DNA of 64,000 nucleotides from Oceanospirillaceae bacterium (GCA_013215505.1 JABSQZ010000008.1:1-64000), one strand, 5' to 3'; shown: positions 25,902 through 35,160, numbered from the stretch's first letter. The notes: generated by a model from the sequence alone, not told the origin. Made by a program: numbers and translations.

Positions 25902-27323
25902 TTATAACCCCAGCATATTCTCGGGCTTCAGGGCATTGACTAACACTTCCTCACTGAGCAGCTTTTCCCGGCGAATTAAATCCAGGACACTACAATTCTC
26001 TGCCAGTGCAGTTTTGGCAATGCGGGTGGCTGTTTCATAGCCCAGTAGTGGCGTCACAGCGGTGATCACACCTATGCTACGATTGACTTGCGCCAGGCAC
26101 ACTTCTCGATTGGCGGTGATGCCGACCACACAGCGCTGCTTAAACATTTGCATCGCCTTCGTCAGCATGCGAATAGACTCTAAGGTATTGAAGGCGATCA
26201 GTGGCTCCATGGCATTGAGCTGTAGCTGCCCGGCCTCTGCGGCCATAGTGATGGCTAAATCATTGCCTATTACCTGATAGGCGACCTGATTGACCGCCTC
26301 GGGGATCACCGGGTTTATTTTGCCCGGCATAATCGAGCTGCCCGGCTGTTGCGCCGGTAAGTTAATTTCATTAAGGCCACAGCGCGGCCCCATACTGAGC
26401 AGCCGCAGATCGTTAGCTATTTTCGATAACTTGACTGCCAGACGCTTCAACATACCGGAGAATAAGACAAAAGCGCCCATATCCGAGCTGGCTTCAATCA
26501 GATCACTTGCCTGTTGAAACTTAATCCCGCTTAGTTCGGATAGGTGCCCTACCGCCAGTGCTGCGTATTTTGCATCGGTATTAATAGCAGTGCCTATGGC
26601 AGTGCCGCCTAAGTTGATTTCCTTTAACAGTTCAGTTAAGCCGGCGATGCGCTGCACATCCTCAGCTAAAGTCGAGGCAAAAGACTGAAACTCCTGGCCT
26701 AAGGTCATAGGCACTGCATCTTGTAATTGAGTGCGGCCCATTTTTATCACATCGCTAAACTCACCAGCTTTTACCGCAAAGGCTTCGCTCAGTTGTGACA
26801 GCGAGCTGACTAATTCACTGTGTTGCAACAAGATGGCGAGACGCACTGCAGTGGGGTAGGCATCGTTAGTAGACTGTGACATATTGATATCGTTGTTGGG
26901 GTGCAGGTAGTGATAACTGCCTCTGCTTTTACCGAGAAATCCCAGGCCGATGTTGGCAATCACCTCATTGGCATTCATATTGGTGGAAGTGCCGGCACCT
27001 CCCTGAATCATGTCCACCACAAATTCACTGTGGTATTGCCCGGCCAAAATGCTCTGCACCGCCTGTTGTATGGCCACTAATTTAACTTCGGGCAACAACC
27101 CCAATTCGGCATTTGCCTTAGCACAGGCGAGTTTAACCAGCGCCAGGGCAATTACTAATTGCGGAAAATGGTGTAAAGGTACACCGCTTAGATCAAAATT
27201 TTGCAGTGCCCGCTGAGTTTGGATACCGTAAAAAGCTGCCTCGGGCACTACTGCCACACCCAATAAATCGGCTTCTTCTCTGCCAGCGGTTAATTCGGCA
27301 GCGGCGGTGGATAATTCTGTCAT
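25902..27323 (-). CDS. aspA: Aspartate ammonia-lyase
   Basis: 473 residues from the ATG at 27323 (an upstream ATG at 27392 adds 23 non-family residues). It belongs to the aspartase/fumarase superfamily: the catalytic loop GSSIMPGKINPVIPE near residue 320 and the NPVIPEAVNQVAYQVIGND continuation favour aspartase over fumarase C, as do VDMIQGGAGTSTNMN and SQSTNDAYPTA. It converts aspartate to fumarate and ammonia in the cytoplasm. Its place right after a DctB/DctD-type pair suggests joint control with C4-dicarboxylate use. Fumarase activity cannot be fully excluded. Confidence 0.85.
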   Translation of the reverse strand: MTELSTAAAELTAGREEADLLGVAVVPEAAFYGIQTQRALQNFDLSGVPLHHFPQLVIALALVKLACAKANAELGLLPEVKLVAIQQAVQSILAGQYHSEFVVDMIQGGAGTSTNMNANEVIANIGLGFLGKSRGSYHYLHPNNDINMSQSTNDAYPTAVRLAILLQHSELVSSLSQLSEAFAVKAGEFSDVIKMGRTQLQDAVPMTLGQEFQSFASTLAEDVQRIAGLTELLKEINLGGTAIGTAINTDAKYAALAVGHLSELSGIKFQQASDLIEASSDMGAFVLFSGMLKRLAVKLSKIANDLRLLSMGPRCGLNEINLPAQQPGSSIMPGKINPVIPEAVNQVAYQVIGNDLAITMAAEAGQLQLNAMEPLIAFNTLESIRMLTKAMQMFKQRCVVGITANREVCLAQVNRSIGVITAVTPLLGYETATRIAKTALAENCSVLDLIRREKLLSEEVLVNALKPENMLGL

Positions 27324-27419
27324 AGTGTTAGGTCTCTTAGTCTCTGCAAAGTGCTTGCTAGATATAACTAAGGGGGGACAAAATAACAACATTATTCTTT
27401 TAAAAACAATATATTACAA

Positions 27420-27440
27420 TATGGAATGAATTATTCCATA
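27420..27440. promoter_or_regulatory. Perfect palindrome upstream of aspA
   Basis: TATGGAAT (27420-27427) and ATTCCATA (27433-27440) are perfect 8-base arms with a 5-base spacer, centred about 107 bases upstream of the aspA start and 38 bases after the dctD stop. The symmetry and spacing fit a dimeric regulator site, possibly an activator site for DctD itself, though it could also be a 3' hairpin of dctD. Confidence 0.4.
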
Positions 27441-27467
27441 CAGTAATACCCGTATTCTGTCAGTGAC

Positions 27468-28841
27468 TTAGGGCTTGTAATCCTTTTTATCTAAGCCGTA
27501 TTTCTTCATTTTGTCATACAAGGTTTTACGCGCTAACTCTAAGCTATTTTGCGTATCTTGGATCGAGCCACCACATTTACCCAATTCGCTGTGGATCAGC
27601 ATCTTTTCGAACTGCGCCACTTGCTCTGCCAAGTTCAGACCTGACTCTTCCTGGGGAATCAATTTATTGTCAAAATCGAAGGTGCAGTTTTCGCCCAAGA
27701 GTACATTGCGCTCGGCAATGTTGCGCAACTCGCGGATATTGCCTGGCCAATCATGACTCATCAACGCGGCCATCCGCTCTCGGGACAGCTCTTCTACATC
27801 GCGACCATATTGAGTGGAGGCGATAATAGAAAAGTGCTGGAACAACAGCACAATATCATCCTTGCGGCGACGCAGCGGTGGTATTGTCACTTTCACCACA
27901 TTCAGCCGATAATATAAATCTTCTCTAAACAACCCTTGCTCCGCCAGTGCCTTAAGGTCAACTTTAGTGGCCGCTATGATGCGTAAATCTAGATGTATAG
28001 ACTCATTGGAGCCGAGCCGTTCGATGCTTCGATCTTCGATCACCCTGAGTAACTTTACCTGTAGCACCAGCGGCATACTCTCGATTTCATCGAGAAACAA
28101 GGTACCGCTGTCTGCGTATTCAAACTTGCCGATACGCCGTGCTTTGGCATCGGTAAAAGCACCTTTTTCATGGCCGAACAGCTCACTTTCGATCAAGCTC
28201 TCGGGCACTGCCCCACAGTTGATCGCCACAAATTTATGCTCGCGCCTGTTGCTGTGTTCGTGAATATAACGCGCCAGCAGGTCTTTGCCGGTACCGGTTT
28301 CCGCCTCTATTAATATATCGGTAGGGGTGTCTGCAACACTGGCCACTAAGCGCCGCAGCTGCACTATTTCGGCGCTGTTACCAATGATTCGCGGCCCCAG
28401 AGCCACTTGAGTTTCCAATTCGTTGCGCAGCCGATGGTTCTCTAAACTCAAGGCGCGTTTTTCACTGGCGCGGCGAATAACATCCAACAGTTTATCGGGA
28501 GAGAAAGGTTTCTCTAAAAAATCGTAGGCACCTTGCTGAATCGCCGCCACCGCCATAGAAATATCCCCGTGCCCGGTCATTAAGATCATCGGAATTTCGC
28601 TATCGATGCTGGATATCTGACTCATTAATGTCATACCATCCATGTCCGGCATACTGATATCCGACACTATCACCCCATCCCACTGCGCGCGTAGTTTCTC
28701 CAGTGCCTGCTCAGCACTGGCACAAGTTATGACTTCAAAACCTGCCAGCTCTATGCTTTGCGCCAGCGACATCCGAATAGATTTTTCGTCGTCGACCAAC
28801 AGAACTTTATTAGATAACTTACTACTTTTGGGCTGCTGCAT
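27468..28841 (-). CDS. dctD: Sigma-54-dependent response regulator, DctD-like
   Basis: 457 residues in three parts: receiver (VLLVDDEKSIR, phospho-acceptor Asp in IVSDISMPDMDG near residue 61), AAA+ sigma-54 activator domain (Walker A ETGTGKD near residue 182, GAFTDA loop near residue 225, FLDEIESMP), and a Fis-type helix-turn-helix at the C-terminus (SIQDTQNSLELARKTLYDKM). It activates sigma-54 promoters when phosphorylated by its partner kinase, whose gene ends 3 bases upstream. In characterised bacteria DctD controls C4-dicarboxylate uptake; here aspA is the next gene and no transporter gene is visible. Confidence 0.88.
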   Translation of the reverse strand: MQQPKSSKLSNKVLLVDDEKSIRMSLAQSIELAGFEVITCASAEQALEKLRAQWDGVIVSDISMPDMDGMTLMSQISSIDSEIPMILMTGHGDISMAVAAIQQGAYDFLEKPFSPDKLLDVIRRASEKRALSLENHRLRNELETQVALGPRIIGNSAEIVQLRRLVASVADTPTDILIEAETGTGKDLLARYIHEHSNRREHKFVAINCGAVPESLIESELFGHEKGAFTDAKARRIGKFEYADSGTLFLDEIESMPLVLQVKLLRVIEDRSIERLGSNESIHLDLRIIAATKVDLKALAEQGLFREDLYYRLNVVKVTIPPLRRRKDDIVLLFQHFSIIASTQYGRDVEELSRERMAALMSHDWPGNIRELRNIAERNVLLGENCTFDFDNKLIPQEESGLNLAEQVAQFEKMLIHSELGKCGGSIQDTQNSLELARKTLYDKMKKYGLDKKDYKP

Positions 28842-28844
28842 ATT

Positions 28845-31058
28845 TTACTTTGATCCTATGTTAAGCCATACATTAAACTCAGCACCTGTGCACATTGCCT
28901 CAGAATCGCTACTGCTATAATTTTTCGCCGATAGCTGCCCACCTACATCCTCGATTATCCGCTGTGAAATAGATAACCCTAAACCTAGCCCCTGGCCCTC
29001 TTTTTTGGTGGTGAAAAAAGGTTCAAATATCTGTGGCAGCTGCTGTTCATCAATACCCGGGCCGTTATCGCGCACTCTGATTATTAATTGCTGGTTTTCT
29101 GCCAACTGCACAGTGATGTCTATTGCTGGTCTCTCTTCTGCTTCAACGGCCTGCATGGCGTTGGTAATCAGATTGACCATAACTTGCTCCAGGCGCAGCA
29201 AATCGCCAGAGACACAGTAATCCTGTGATGATTCTGGCCAGTCAACTTCGACCTTAGACTTTTCCAGGCGTGGATACAAAATAGCCAGCACTCCAGTGCG
29301 CAGCGCTGATACCGGCACCAATTGTGACTGACCACTACTCTTGCGGGAAAATTCTTTTAGCGGGTGCAATATTTTTGCCATGCGCTCTGTCAGTTGCGCT
29401 ATTTCATCTAAATTCTCATCAACGGTACACTCTTTATTCAGCTTCAAGAATTTTCTGGCGTTATCGGCATAGCCACGAATTGCCATCAACGGCTGATTTA
29501 ATTCATGATTAATACCCGCGGACATTTGTCCTATCACCGCCAGTTTGGCCGTTTGAATTAACTCGTTCTGCGTTTGACTGTGCTGTTTAATCTCGTTTAG
29601 CAAGCGCTCATTGGCATTGGTCAGCTCTAAGGTACGCTGCTCAACCCGGCTTTCAAGTAACGCCTTGGATTGATCTAGTTGCGCTTCGTACTCTTTGCGC
29701 TCGGTAATATCCTGCACTGTGATCAAGAAATGCAAATCCCCTTGCTGGCGCATTTTACCGACCACAAATTCAATCGGTATTTGCCTGCCATCACCACAGA
29801 GTACTCTCCCTGCTATCAGTGTCTCTACGCTGGCCGAGCGCTGCTGATCGATCTGCTGCAAATACAGCTGCAGATCGACATCTAACAACAACTGAAAGAA
29901 CTCCCTGCCGGTTAATTCATCTTCAGAGTAGCCAAATAGTTTTTGCGCCGTGACATTCATCGACTCTATGCAACCTTTGGTATCTAAGGTTATCAATCCG
30001 GCCCAAGTGTTATTGATGATCGCTTTTACCTTAGCTTCACTGCTCTCCAGTGCCTGTAATTCGCGCAGTTCAAACTGACTGCGCTGTTTGGCAATTCTGC
30101 GCCGGGCAATGATCACCATCACTAACAGCACTACCGCAATGTACACAGTTCCCACATAGAGCAATATCGCCAGTACTTGCCGCTGCACGCTCTCCAGGTC
30201 CGCTAAAATAGAGACATTCAGATCACTGTTGCCGACTATGCCACTTTGCATCAAGTACCGCTGTTCAGTTTTGCCGCCACTGGCCTCGCTTAGCGTTATG
30301 ATCTGGCTGTTAGCACCACTGGGCTGCCACTGAGTAATATTAAGCGGCACTAATTGCCTGTCCAAGTAACGTTTACTGCGTTGAATACGCTGCAAATCAT
30401 TCTTGGTCAGTGGTTTCAAGGTTTTAAAAATCCAGTCTTTGCGCGTCGAGATAAAGATCACCCCATCTTCATCAGACACTAATAGCTTAATGTCTTTCTC
30501 GTTCCAGTCCCGCTCTATCTCGTTGAGATCAATTTTTACCACAATCACCCCGAGTATCAGATCTTTATGCCGCACCGGGTAAGAGTAGAAAAATCCACGT
30601 CTTTTAGAGGTAGTACCCAATGCAAAGTATTGGCCTAACTGGCCGGTAATGGCAGTTTTAAAGTAGGGTCTGTAGTTGAAATTTCCGCCGATAAATGAGC
30701 GCTCGCTGGCCCAGTTGCTGGAGGCAACCGTTAGTCCATCGCCATTCATTAAGTAACTGTCGCGGGTACCCAGTATACGATTGACCTCAGTCAACAGCCG
30801 GTTGGCGCGCAGCAAATCATTAGAATTGGACTGTTTACGCAGCATCCGCACTAAATCAGGGTGTTTAGAGAGTAGCTGCGGAATATCACGAAAACGCGCC
30901 AGTTTCTGCCGCATAGTCAATATATAGCGATTTAAATCGGCGTGGGTGCGCTGCTGTAATTCACTAATGGCTTTTTGCTGTGAATATTGTGAGACTAAAC
31001 TGAGCAGGACAACCAGCCCTAAACTCAACAGTATGGTAATAAATGAACGCTTAAACAT
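28845..31058 (-). CDS. dctB: Sensor histidine kinase, DctB-like with an additional PAS domain
   Basis: 737 residues. A first membrane helix (residues 7-24) is followed by a periplasmic sensor of about 270 residues of the DctB double-Cache type (RGFFYSYPVRHKDLILGVIVVKIDL), a second helix (near 295-318), a cytoplasmic PAS domain (AIINNTWAGLITLDTKG), a coiled coil, the H-box NHELNQPLMAIRGYADNARK near residue 517 and the ATPase domain (NLITNAMQAV, VRDNGPGID, GLGLGLSIS). Known DctB proteins have about 600 residues and lack the PAS, so this one probably integrates a second, cytoplasmic signal. It is coupled to dctD. Confidence 0.85.
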   Translation of the reverse strand: MFKRSFITILLSLGLVVLLSLVSQYSQQKAISELQQRTHADLNRYILTMRQKLARFRDIPQLLSKHPDLVRMLRKQSNSNDLLRANRLLTEVNRILGTRDSYLMNGDGLTVASSNWASERSFIGGNFNYRPYFKTAITGQLGQYFALGTTSKRRGFFYSYPVRHKDLILGVIVVKIDLNEIERDWNEKDIKLLVSDEDGVIFISTRKDWIFKTLKPLTKNDLQRIQRSKRYLDRQLVPLNITQWQPSGANSQIITLSEASGGKTEQRYLMQSGIVGNSDLNVSILADLESVQRQVLAILLYVGTVYIAVVLLVMVIIARRRIAKQRSQFELRELQALESSEAKVKAIINNTWAGLITLDTKGCIESMNVTAQKLFGYSEDELTGREFFQLLLDVDLQLYLQQIDQQRSASVETLIAGRVLCGDGRQIPIEFVVGKMRQQGDLHFLITVQDITERKEYEAQLDQSKALLESRVEQRTLELTNANERLLNEIKQHSQTQNELIQTAKLAVIGQMSAGINHELNQPLMAIRGYADNARKFLKLNKECTVDENLDEIAQLTERMAKILHPLKEFSRKSSGQSQLVPVSALRTGVLAILYPRLEKSKVEVDWPESSQDYCVSGDLLRLEQVMVNLITNAMQAVEAEERPAIDITVQLAENQQLIIRVRDNGPGIDEQQLPQIFEPFFTTKKEGQGLGLGLSISQRIIEDVGGQLSAKNYSSSDSEAMCTGAEFNVWLNIGSK

Positions 31059-31113
31059 CGATGTACTAACACCTGACAGATAAAAATGTGTCTATATACT
31101 ACGCGATTGTTTA

Positions 31114-31489
31114 AGGAATATGCGAATAAGTCCGGTATCTTCTCTGCGGTCTTAATCCGATTCGCTGTGTGGCAGACAACCCAGTGGAATGGCCAGCCCC
31201 TTCCCAGTTGCTCAACAAAGCTGCCGCGTCCTGCTATCGCCCCTTAGCTACATCCCATAGGCAAAACAGCCAACCGCTTTAGATACCGCCCGAAGCGGTT
31301 CACAGAGCACCCCAGTCTTGTTGTTATCAACTTTCGTCAGGCACCGACTTTCGCTCCATGTAAAGTCTAAGTAGCTACTTCCATGTAGGCAACCAGCATG
31401 CCTTTAGTTAGTATGCCCTTTGGGTACGATGCCTGGATCTTGGAGTGCTCTGTAAGCCAGAGGCGCACCGGACTTGTTCGCATACTCCT
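31114..31489. mobile_element. Inverted-repeat-bounded intergenic element of unknown class
   Basis: 376 bases bounded by 24-base inverted repeats (31114-31137 and 31466-31489) that agree at 21 positions; the shared core is TATGCGAAYAAGTCCGGT. Inside, ACAGAGCACCCCA (31299-31311) can pair with TGGAGTGCTCTGT (31441-31453). No open frame of useful length. The end core is the same as in the palindromes at 14286 and 21386, so this may be a larger relative of those repeats (MITE-like) or a decayed mobile element. No transposase is present. Confidence 0.5.
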
Positions 31490-31604
31490 AAGCCACTGAA
31501 ATACCAGGTTCAGGGCAAAAAAAACAGAATAATACTCGCAACCACCGCACTGCAGTTTATAATCTCGGCTGTGTATTTATCTCTGTATTTTGGAACTCGC
31601 CGCA

Positions 31605-33788
31605 ATGGATATCGCTCAACAGATCGCCAGCCAATTAGACATTAAAAAAAGCCGTGTAGAAGCAGCTATACAGTTACTTGATCAAGGCGATACGGTGCCT
31701 TTTATCGCCCGCTATCGCAAAGAGGCCACCAGCGCTTTAGACGATATTCAATTGCGCCACCTGGCAGAGCGATTAGAGTATTTGCGTCAGCTGCAACAGC
31801 GTCGGCAGAGCATCTTAAAAAGTATCGCAGAGCAGGGAATGTTAACTGAAACACTGAGAAAGGCCATAGACAACTGCCAGCATAAAACCACTCTGGAAGA
31901 TTTATATCTACCCTTTAAAGCCAAACGTAGCACTAGAGCGCAGAGTGCCATAGAAGCCGGACTAACCGCTCTGGCAGATGCCTTAGTGGCCCAGACAAGT
32001 GTCAACCCCGACTACATTGCCAGGCCTTTTATCAAACCTGAGAAACAAATATTCACGCTCGAGGATGCACTGCAAGGGGCCGCAGACATTCTGATGCAGC
32101 GATTAGCTGAAGATGCACCACTATTGGGACAGCTGCGCAACTGGCTGAATACTAATGCTCTACTGGAAGTCAATGCTAAACGCGGTAAAGCGGATCAACA
32201 GAGCAAGTTTCGCGATTATTTTAACTATAGCCAGCTACTCAACAAAGTACCGGCGCACCGCGCCCTGGCAATCTTTCGCGGTATCAAAGAGGGAGTTTTA
32301 AAACTGGCGATACTGCCACCCGCGCATAATCTACTCTACCCGCAGCGATTGATTGAACAACATTTACACATAGGCACACGAAGGACTCAGGATTATTGGT
32401 TGCGACAGCTGGCCCAGAGCGCCTGGAGTGATAAACTGCAACCGCATTTGCAAACTGACCTGGCCAAAGCTCTGCGCGAGCGCTCAGAAACAGACTCCAT
32501 TGAAGTGTTCGCCAAAAATTTAAGCGACTTATTGCTGGCAGCTCCGGCGGGTCAAAAAGTCACTTTGGCTTTAGATCCCGGCCTGCGCAGCGGGGTAAAA
32601 GTTGTGGTTTTAGGCGCTAATGGTGAGCTGCTGGCAGAATCTGTGATCTATCCTCACGCCCCGCAAAAGCAGTGGAAACAGGCATTGGCCAGCTTACAAA
32701 TACTAGTGGAAAAATATTCAGTCGCCCTGATTAGCATAGGTAATGGCACCGCCTCCCGGGAGACAGAGCAATTAGCCAAAGAACTGCAGCAGCAGACCCA
32801 GGTAGCTTTCACTCAAGTGGTTGTCAGTGAGGCGGGAGCTTCTGTGTACTCGGCATCAGAGCTCGCCAGTAACGAGTTCCCGGATGTCGATGTGAGTATT
32901 CGCGGCGCCATCTCAATCGGCAGAAGACTGCAAGACCCGCTGGCAGAACTGGTTAAAATTGAGCCCAAGGCGATAGGTGTTGGCCAGTACCAGCACGATG
33001 TCAATCAAAAGGCCCTGGGGTTAAAGCTGGCAGCCGTGGTTGAGGATTGTGTCAATAAGGTCGGCGTTAACTTAAACAGCGCCTCTGTGCCATTATTGAC
33101 CCAAGTTGCAGGTATCAACCAGAGTATCGCCGAAAATATTGTGAGCATGCGCGAGCAGTGCGGCGGCTTCAACAATCGCCAGTCGTTGCTCAAAGTGCCC
33201 AGGCTCGGGGCAAAAGCTTATCAGCAGTGTGCCGCTTTTTTGCGTATAAATAACCCTGCTCAGCCGTTGGATAACAGTGCCGTGCACCCGGAGAGCTACC
33301 TTTTAGTAGAGAAAATGGCCGCTAGCGTGAAAGCGACTAGCGCCCAGTTAATCGGCAACCAAAATTTACTGCAACAGATTGATATAGAACGATTAGGCAA
33401 CCAGTATGGCCACTACACAGTGGCAGACACTATTGCCGAGCTGGCGAAACCCGGACGCGATCCGAGACCGGAGTTTGCCAGCGTCAATTTTTCTGCCACT
33501 GTCACCAGGATCCATGACTTATGCTCTGATATGCAGCTTGAAGGAATAGTCACTAACGTCACTAACTTCGGTGCTTTTGTCGATATCGGCGTTCATCAGG
33601 ATGGCTTAGTGCACATCTCTCAGCTGGCCAATCAGTTTGTCAAAGATCCACACTCCCTGGTGAAGACCGGGCAAATTGTGCAAGTGCGAGTGCTAGAAGT
33701 CGATGTGGCGAGAAAACCTATTGCATTGAGTATGAAATTACAGCTGTTGTGGCTTGGATTAGCAGAGCTGCTAATCCTCCTGCAGTGA
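31605..33788 (+). CDS. tex: Tex, RNA-binding transcription accessory protein
   Basis: 727 residues from the ATG at 31605. Domains in order: the helical N-terminal part with VPFIARYRKEAT near residue 28, a YqgF/RNase H-like domain (LALDPGLRSGVKV near residue 322), helix-hairpin-helix motifs (VAGINQSIAENIV near residue 500) and a C-terminal S1 domain (LEGIVTNVTNFGAFVDIG near residue 645). It binds RNA and affects transcription in the bacteria studied. The disordered tail that follows S1 in E. coli Tex (773 residues) is nearly absent, and the gene's last 18 bases overlap the convergent pilU gene. Confidence 0.92.
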   Translation: MDIAQQIASQLDIKKSRVEAAIQLLDQGDTVPFIARYRKEATSALDDIQLRHLAERLEYLRQLQQRRQSILKSIAEQGMLTETLRKAIDNCQHKTTLEDLYLPFKAKRSTRAQSAIEAGLTALADALVAQTSVNPDYIARPFIKPEKQIFTLEDALQGAADILMQRLAEDAPLLGQLRNWLNTNALLEVNAKRGKADQQSKFRDYFNYSQLLNKVPAHRALAIFRGIKEGVLKLAILPPAHNLLYPQRLIEQHLHIGTRRTQDYWLRQLAQSAWSDKLQPHLQTDLAKALRERSETDSIEVFAKNLSDLLLAAPAGQKVTLALDPGLRSGVKVVVLGANGELLAESVIYPHAPQKQWKQALASLQILVEKYSVALISIGNGTASRETEQLAKELQQQTQVAFTQVVVSEAGASVYSASELASNEFPDVDVSIRGAISIGRRLQDPLAELVKIEPKAIGVGQYQHDVNQKALGLKLAAVVEDCVNKVGVNLNSASVPLLTQVAGINQSIAENIVSMREQCGGFNNRQSLLKVPRLGAKAYQQCAAFLRINNPAQPLDNSAVHPESYLLVEKMAASVKATSAQLIGNQNLLQQIDIERLGNQYGHYTVADTIAELAKPGRDPRPEFASVNFSATVTRIHDLCSDMQLEGIVTNVTNFGAFVDIGVHQDGLVHISQLANQFVKDPHSLVKTGQIVQVRVLEVDVARKPIALSMKLQLLWLGLAELLILLQ
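33756..33777. terminator. Perfect palindrome in the overlapping ends of tex and pilU
   Basis: GGATTAGCAG (33756-33765), AG, CTGCTAATCC (33768-33777). It is encoded within the last codons of tex and covers the pilU stop codon, so one sequence is both coding and a hairpin for both convergent transcripts. There is no T-run on either side. Confidence 0.5.
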
Positions 33789-34883
33789 GAACTGATAATC
33801 TGTCACTGCAGAGTCTATCTGGGTATCGACACTCAACTTAATCATCAGCCGCAAATCATTGGCGGAGTCCGCATGACTGAGCGCCGATTCATAGCTAATT
33901 TCTCCGTGCAGGTACAGTTGATACAGTGATTGATCGAAGGTCTGCATGCCGAGATTGCTAGATTTTTTCATCGTATCTTTAATATCGCCAAAGCGGCCTT
34001 TGCTAATCAACTCACTCACCAGTGGGGTGTTGAGTAATATTTCGGTCGCCACTCGCCGGCCGTCGCCATTTTTTGCCGGTATTAACTGTTGGGCAATAAT
34101 CGCCTTTAAGTTCACTGACAGTTCCATGCGCAGTTTTTCATGGTATTCGGCGGGGAACATATTGATGATCCGCGCCAGCGCCTGGTCGGCATTGTTAGCG
34201 TGCAATGTGGCCAGACACAACTGTCCGGTCTCCGCGAAAGTTAAGCCATAACGCATCAGTTCAAGATTGCGGATCTCACCCATCAATATAACATCCGGAG
34301 ACTGGCGCAGACTGTTGTGCAATGCCTGCTCAAAAGATTCAGTGTCGATGCTGACTTCACGCTGAGTAATGATGCTCTGTCGGTGCGAGTGAATAAACTC
34401 GATAGGATCTTCAATAGTAATAATGTGCCCGGCACTGTTGGCGTTGCGGTAGTCGATCAGAGATGCCAGGGAAGTACTTTTGCCGGTTCCAGTAGCCCCG
34501 ACAAACAGAATCAAACCGCGCTTTGACAGAGACAGCTCTTTCAGCAGCTCCGGCAATTGCAACTCTTCCAGGGAGGGGATCTCAGTATGAATACGCCTCA
34601 GCACCATCGCCGGGGTACCACGCTGAAAGTAAGCACTTACTCTAAAGCGGCCAATCTCACCACTGATGGCAAAATTGCACTCTTGTGTCTGGGAAAATTC
34701 TTCTCTCTGTCTGCTATTCATCGCACTGTGAACTAACAACCGCACTTGATCAACGCTCAGCGGTTGCTCCGAAATAGCGCTCAACTGACCACTAATTCTG
34801 AGGCTCGCTTTAGCATCGGCCACTAAAAACAAATCCGAGGCCTTTTGCCTGACTAACTCTTCTAGCAGATGATTAAGATTCAC
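33771..34883 (-). CDS. pilU: Type IV pilus retraction ATPase, PilU
   Basis: 370 residues, slightly shorter than P. aeruginosa PilU (382). Walker A GATGTGKS near residue 128, Asp box TIEDPIEFIHSHR, Walker B ILMGEIRNLELM and the His box CLATLHANNADQAL are all present. The N-terminal MNLNHLLEELVRQKASDLFLV and the AEYHEKLRMELSVNLKAII block match PilU rather than PilT. It is a PilT-dependent retraction motor for twitching and DNA uptake. It follows pilT on the same strand after a 277-base gap. Confidence 0.9.
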   Translation of the reverse strand: MNLNHLLEELVRQKASDLFLVADAKASLRISGQLSAISEQPLSVDQVRLLVHSAMNSRQREEFSQTQECNFAISGEIGRFRVSAYFQRGTPAMVLRRIHTEIPSLEELQLPELLKELSLSKRGLILFVGATGTGKSTSLASLIDYRNANSAGHIITIEDPIEFIHSHRQSIITQREVSIDTESFEQALHNSLRQSPDVILMGEIRNLELMRYGLTFAETGQLCLATLHANNADQALARIINMFPAEYHEKLRMELSVNLKAIIAQQLIPAKNGDGRRVATEILLNTPLVSELISKGRFGDIKDTMKKSSNLGMQTFDQSLYQLYLHGEISYESALSHADSANDLRLMIKLSVDTQIDSAVTDYQFSLQED

Positions 34884-35125
34884 AGATTGACCTTTATTTA
34901 CGCAGTTAATTGTTATCCCGCGACAAACTCCCTGTTCATCAACAAACTAACATCCTACAGTACCTGAACGACTTTTTCTCTAACTTAAATGCAAATATTA
35001 TTCAGTGAAAGGTGCAGCTGTGTTAGCGGGCTAGACAGTGAAATGATGCCGGCCAGGAACAGATAATCTGTCTGTTTATCAGGAGATAACTAAGAAAAAC
35101 TTAGTCTGACTTCAATCGTAGAATA

Positions 35126-35149
35126 CAGCTGAACTTATGAGTTCAGCTG
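35126..35149 (-). terminator. Hairpin just downstream of pilT
   Basis: CAGCTGAACT (35126-35135) pairs perfectly with AGTTCAGCTG (35140-35149) around a 4-base loop, 11 bases after the pilT stop. No T-run follows, so it may only partly stop read-through into pilU or protect the pilT 3' end. The rest of the gap (34884-35125) has no gene. Confidence 0.55.
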
Positions 35150-35160
35150 CTGCTTTGTAC

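Noticed and set aside
27324-27370. Sigma-54 promoter directly before aspA
   Set aside because: A TAGCAA-N5-TTGCA match exists on the minus strand with the right GG-N10-GC spacing, but the -24 GG is AG and the implied leader would be only about ten bases.
31114-31489. Group II intron fragment
   Set aside because: The minus strand has a GTGCGCC near one end and long-range pairing reminiscent of domain I, but there is no domain V hairpin and no maturase, so the label is not supported.
33700-33788. Frameshift at the end of tex
   Set aside because: The S1 domain is complete; only the variable tail is short, and no better-matching frame continues it.
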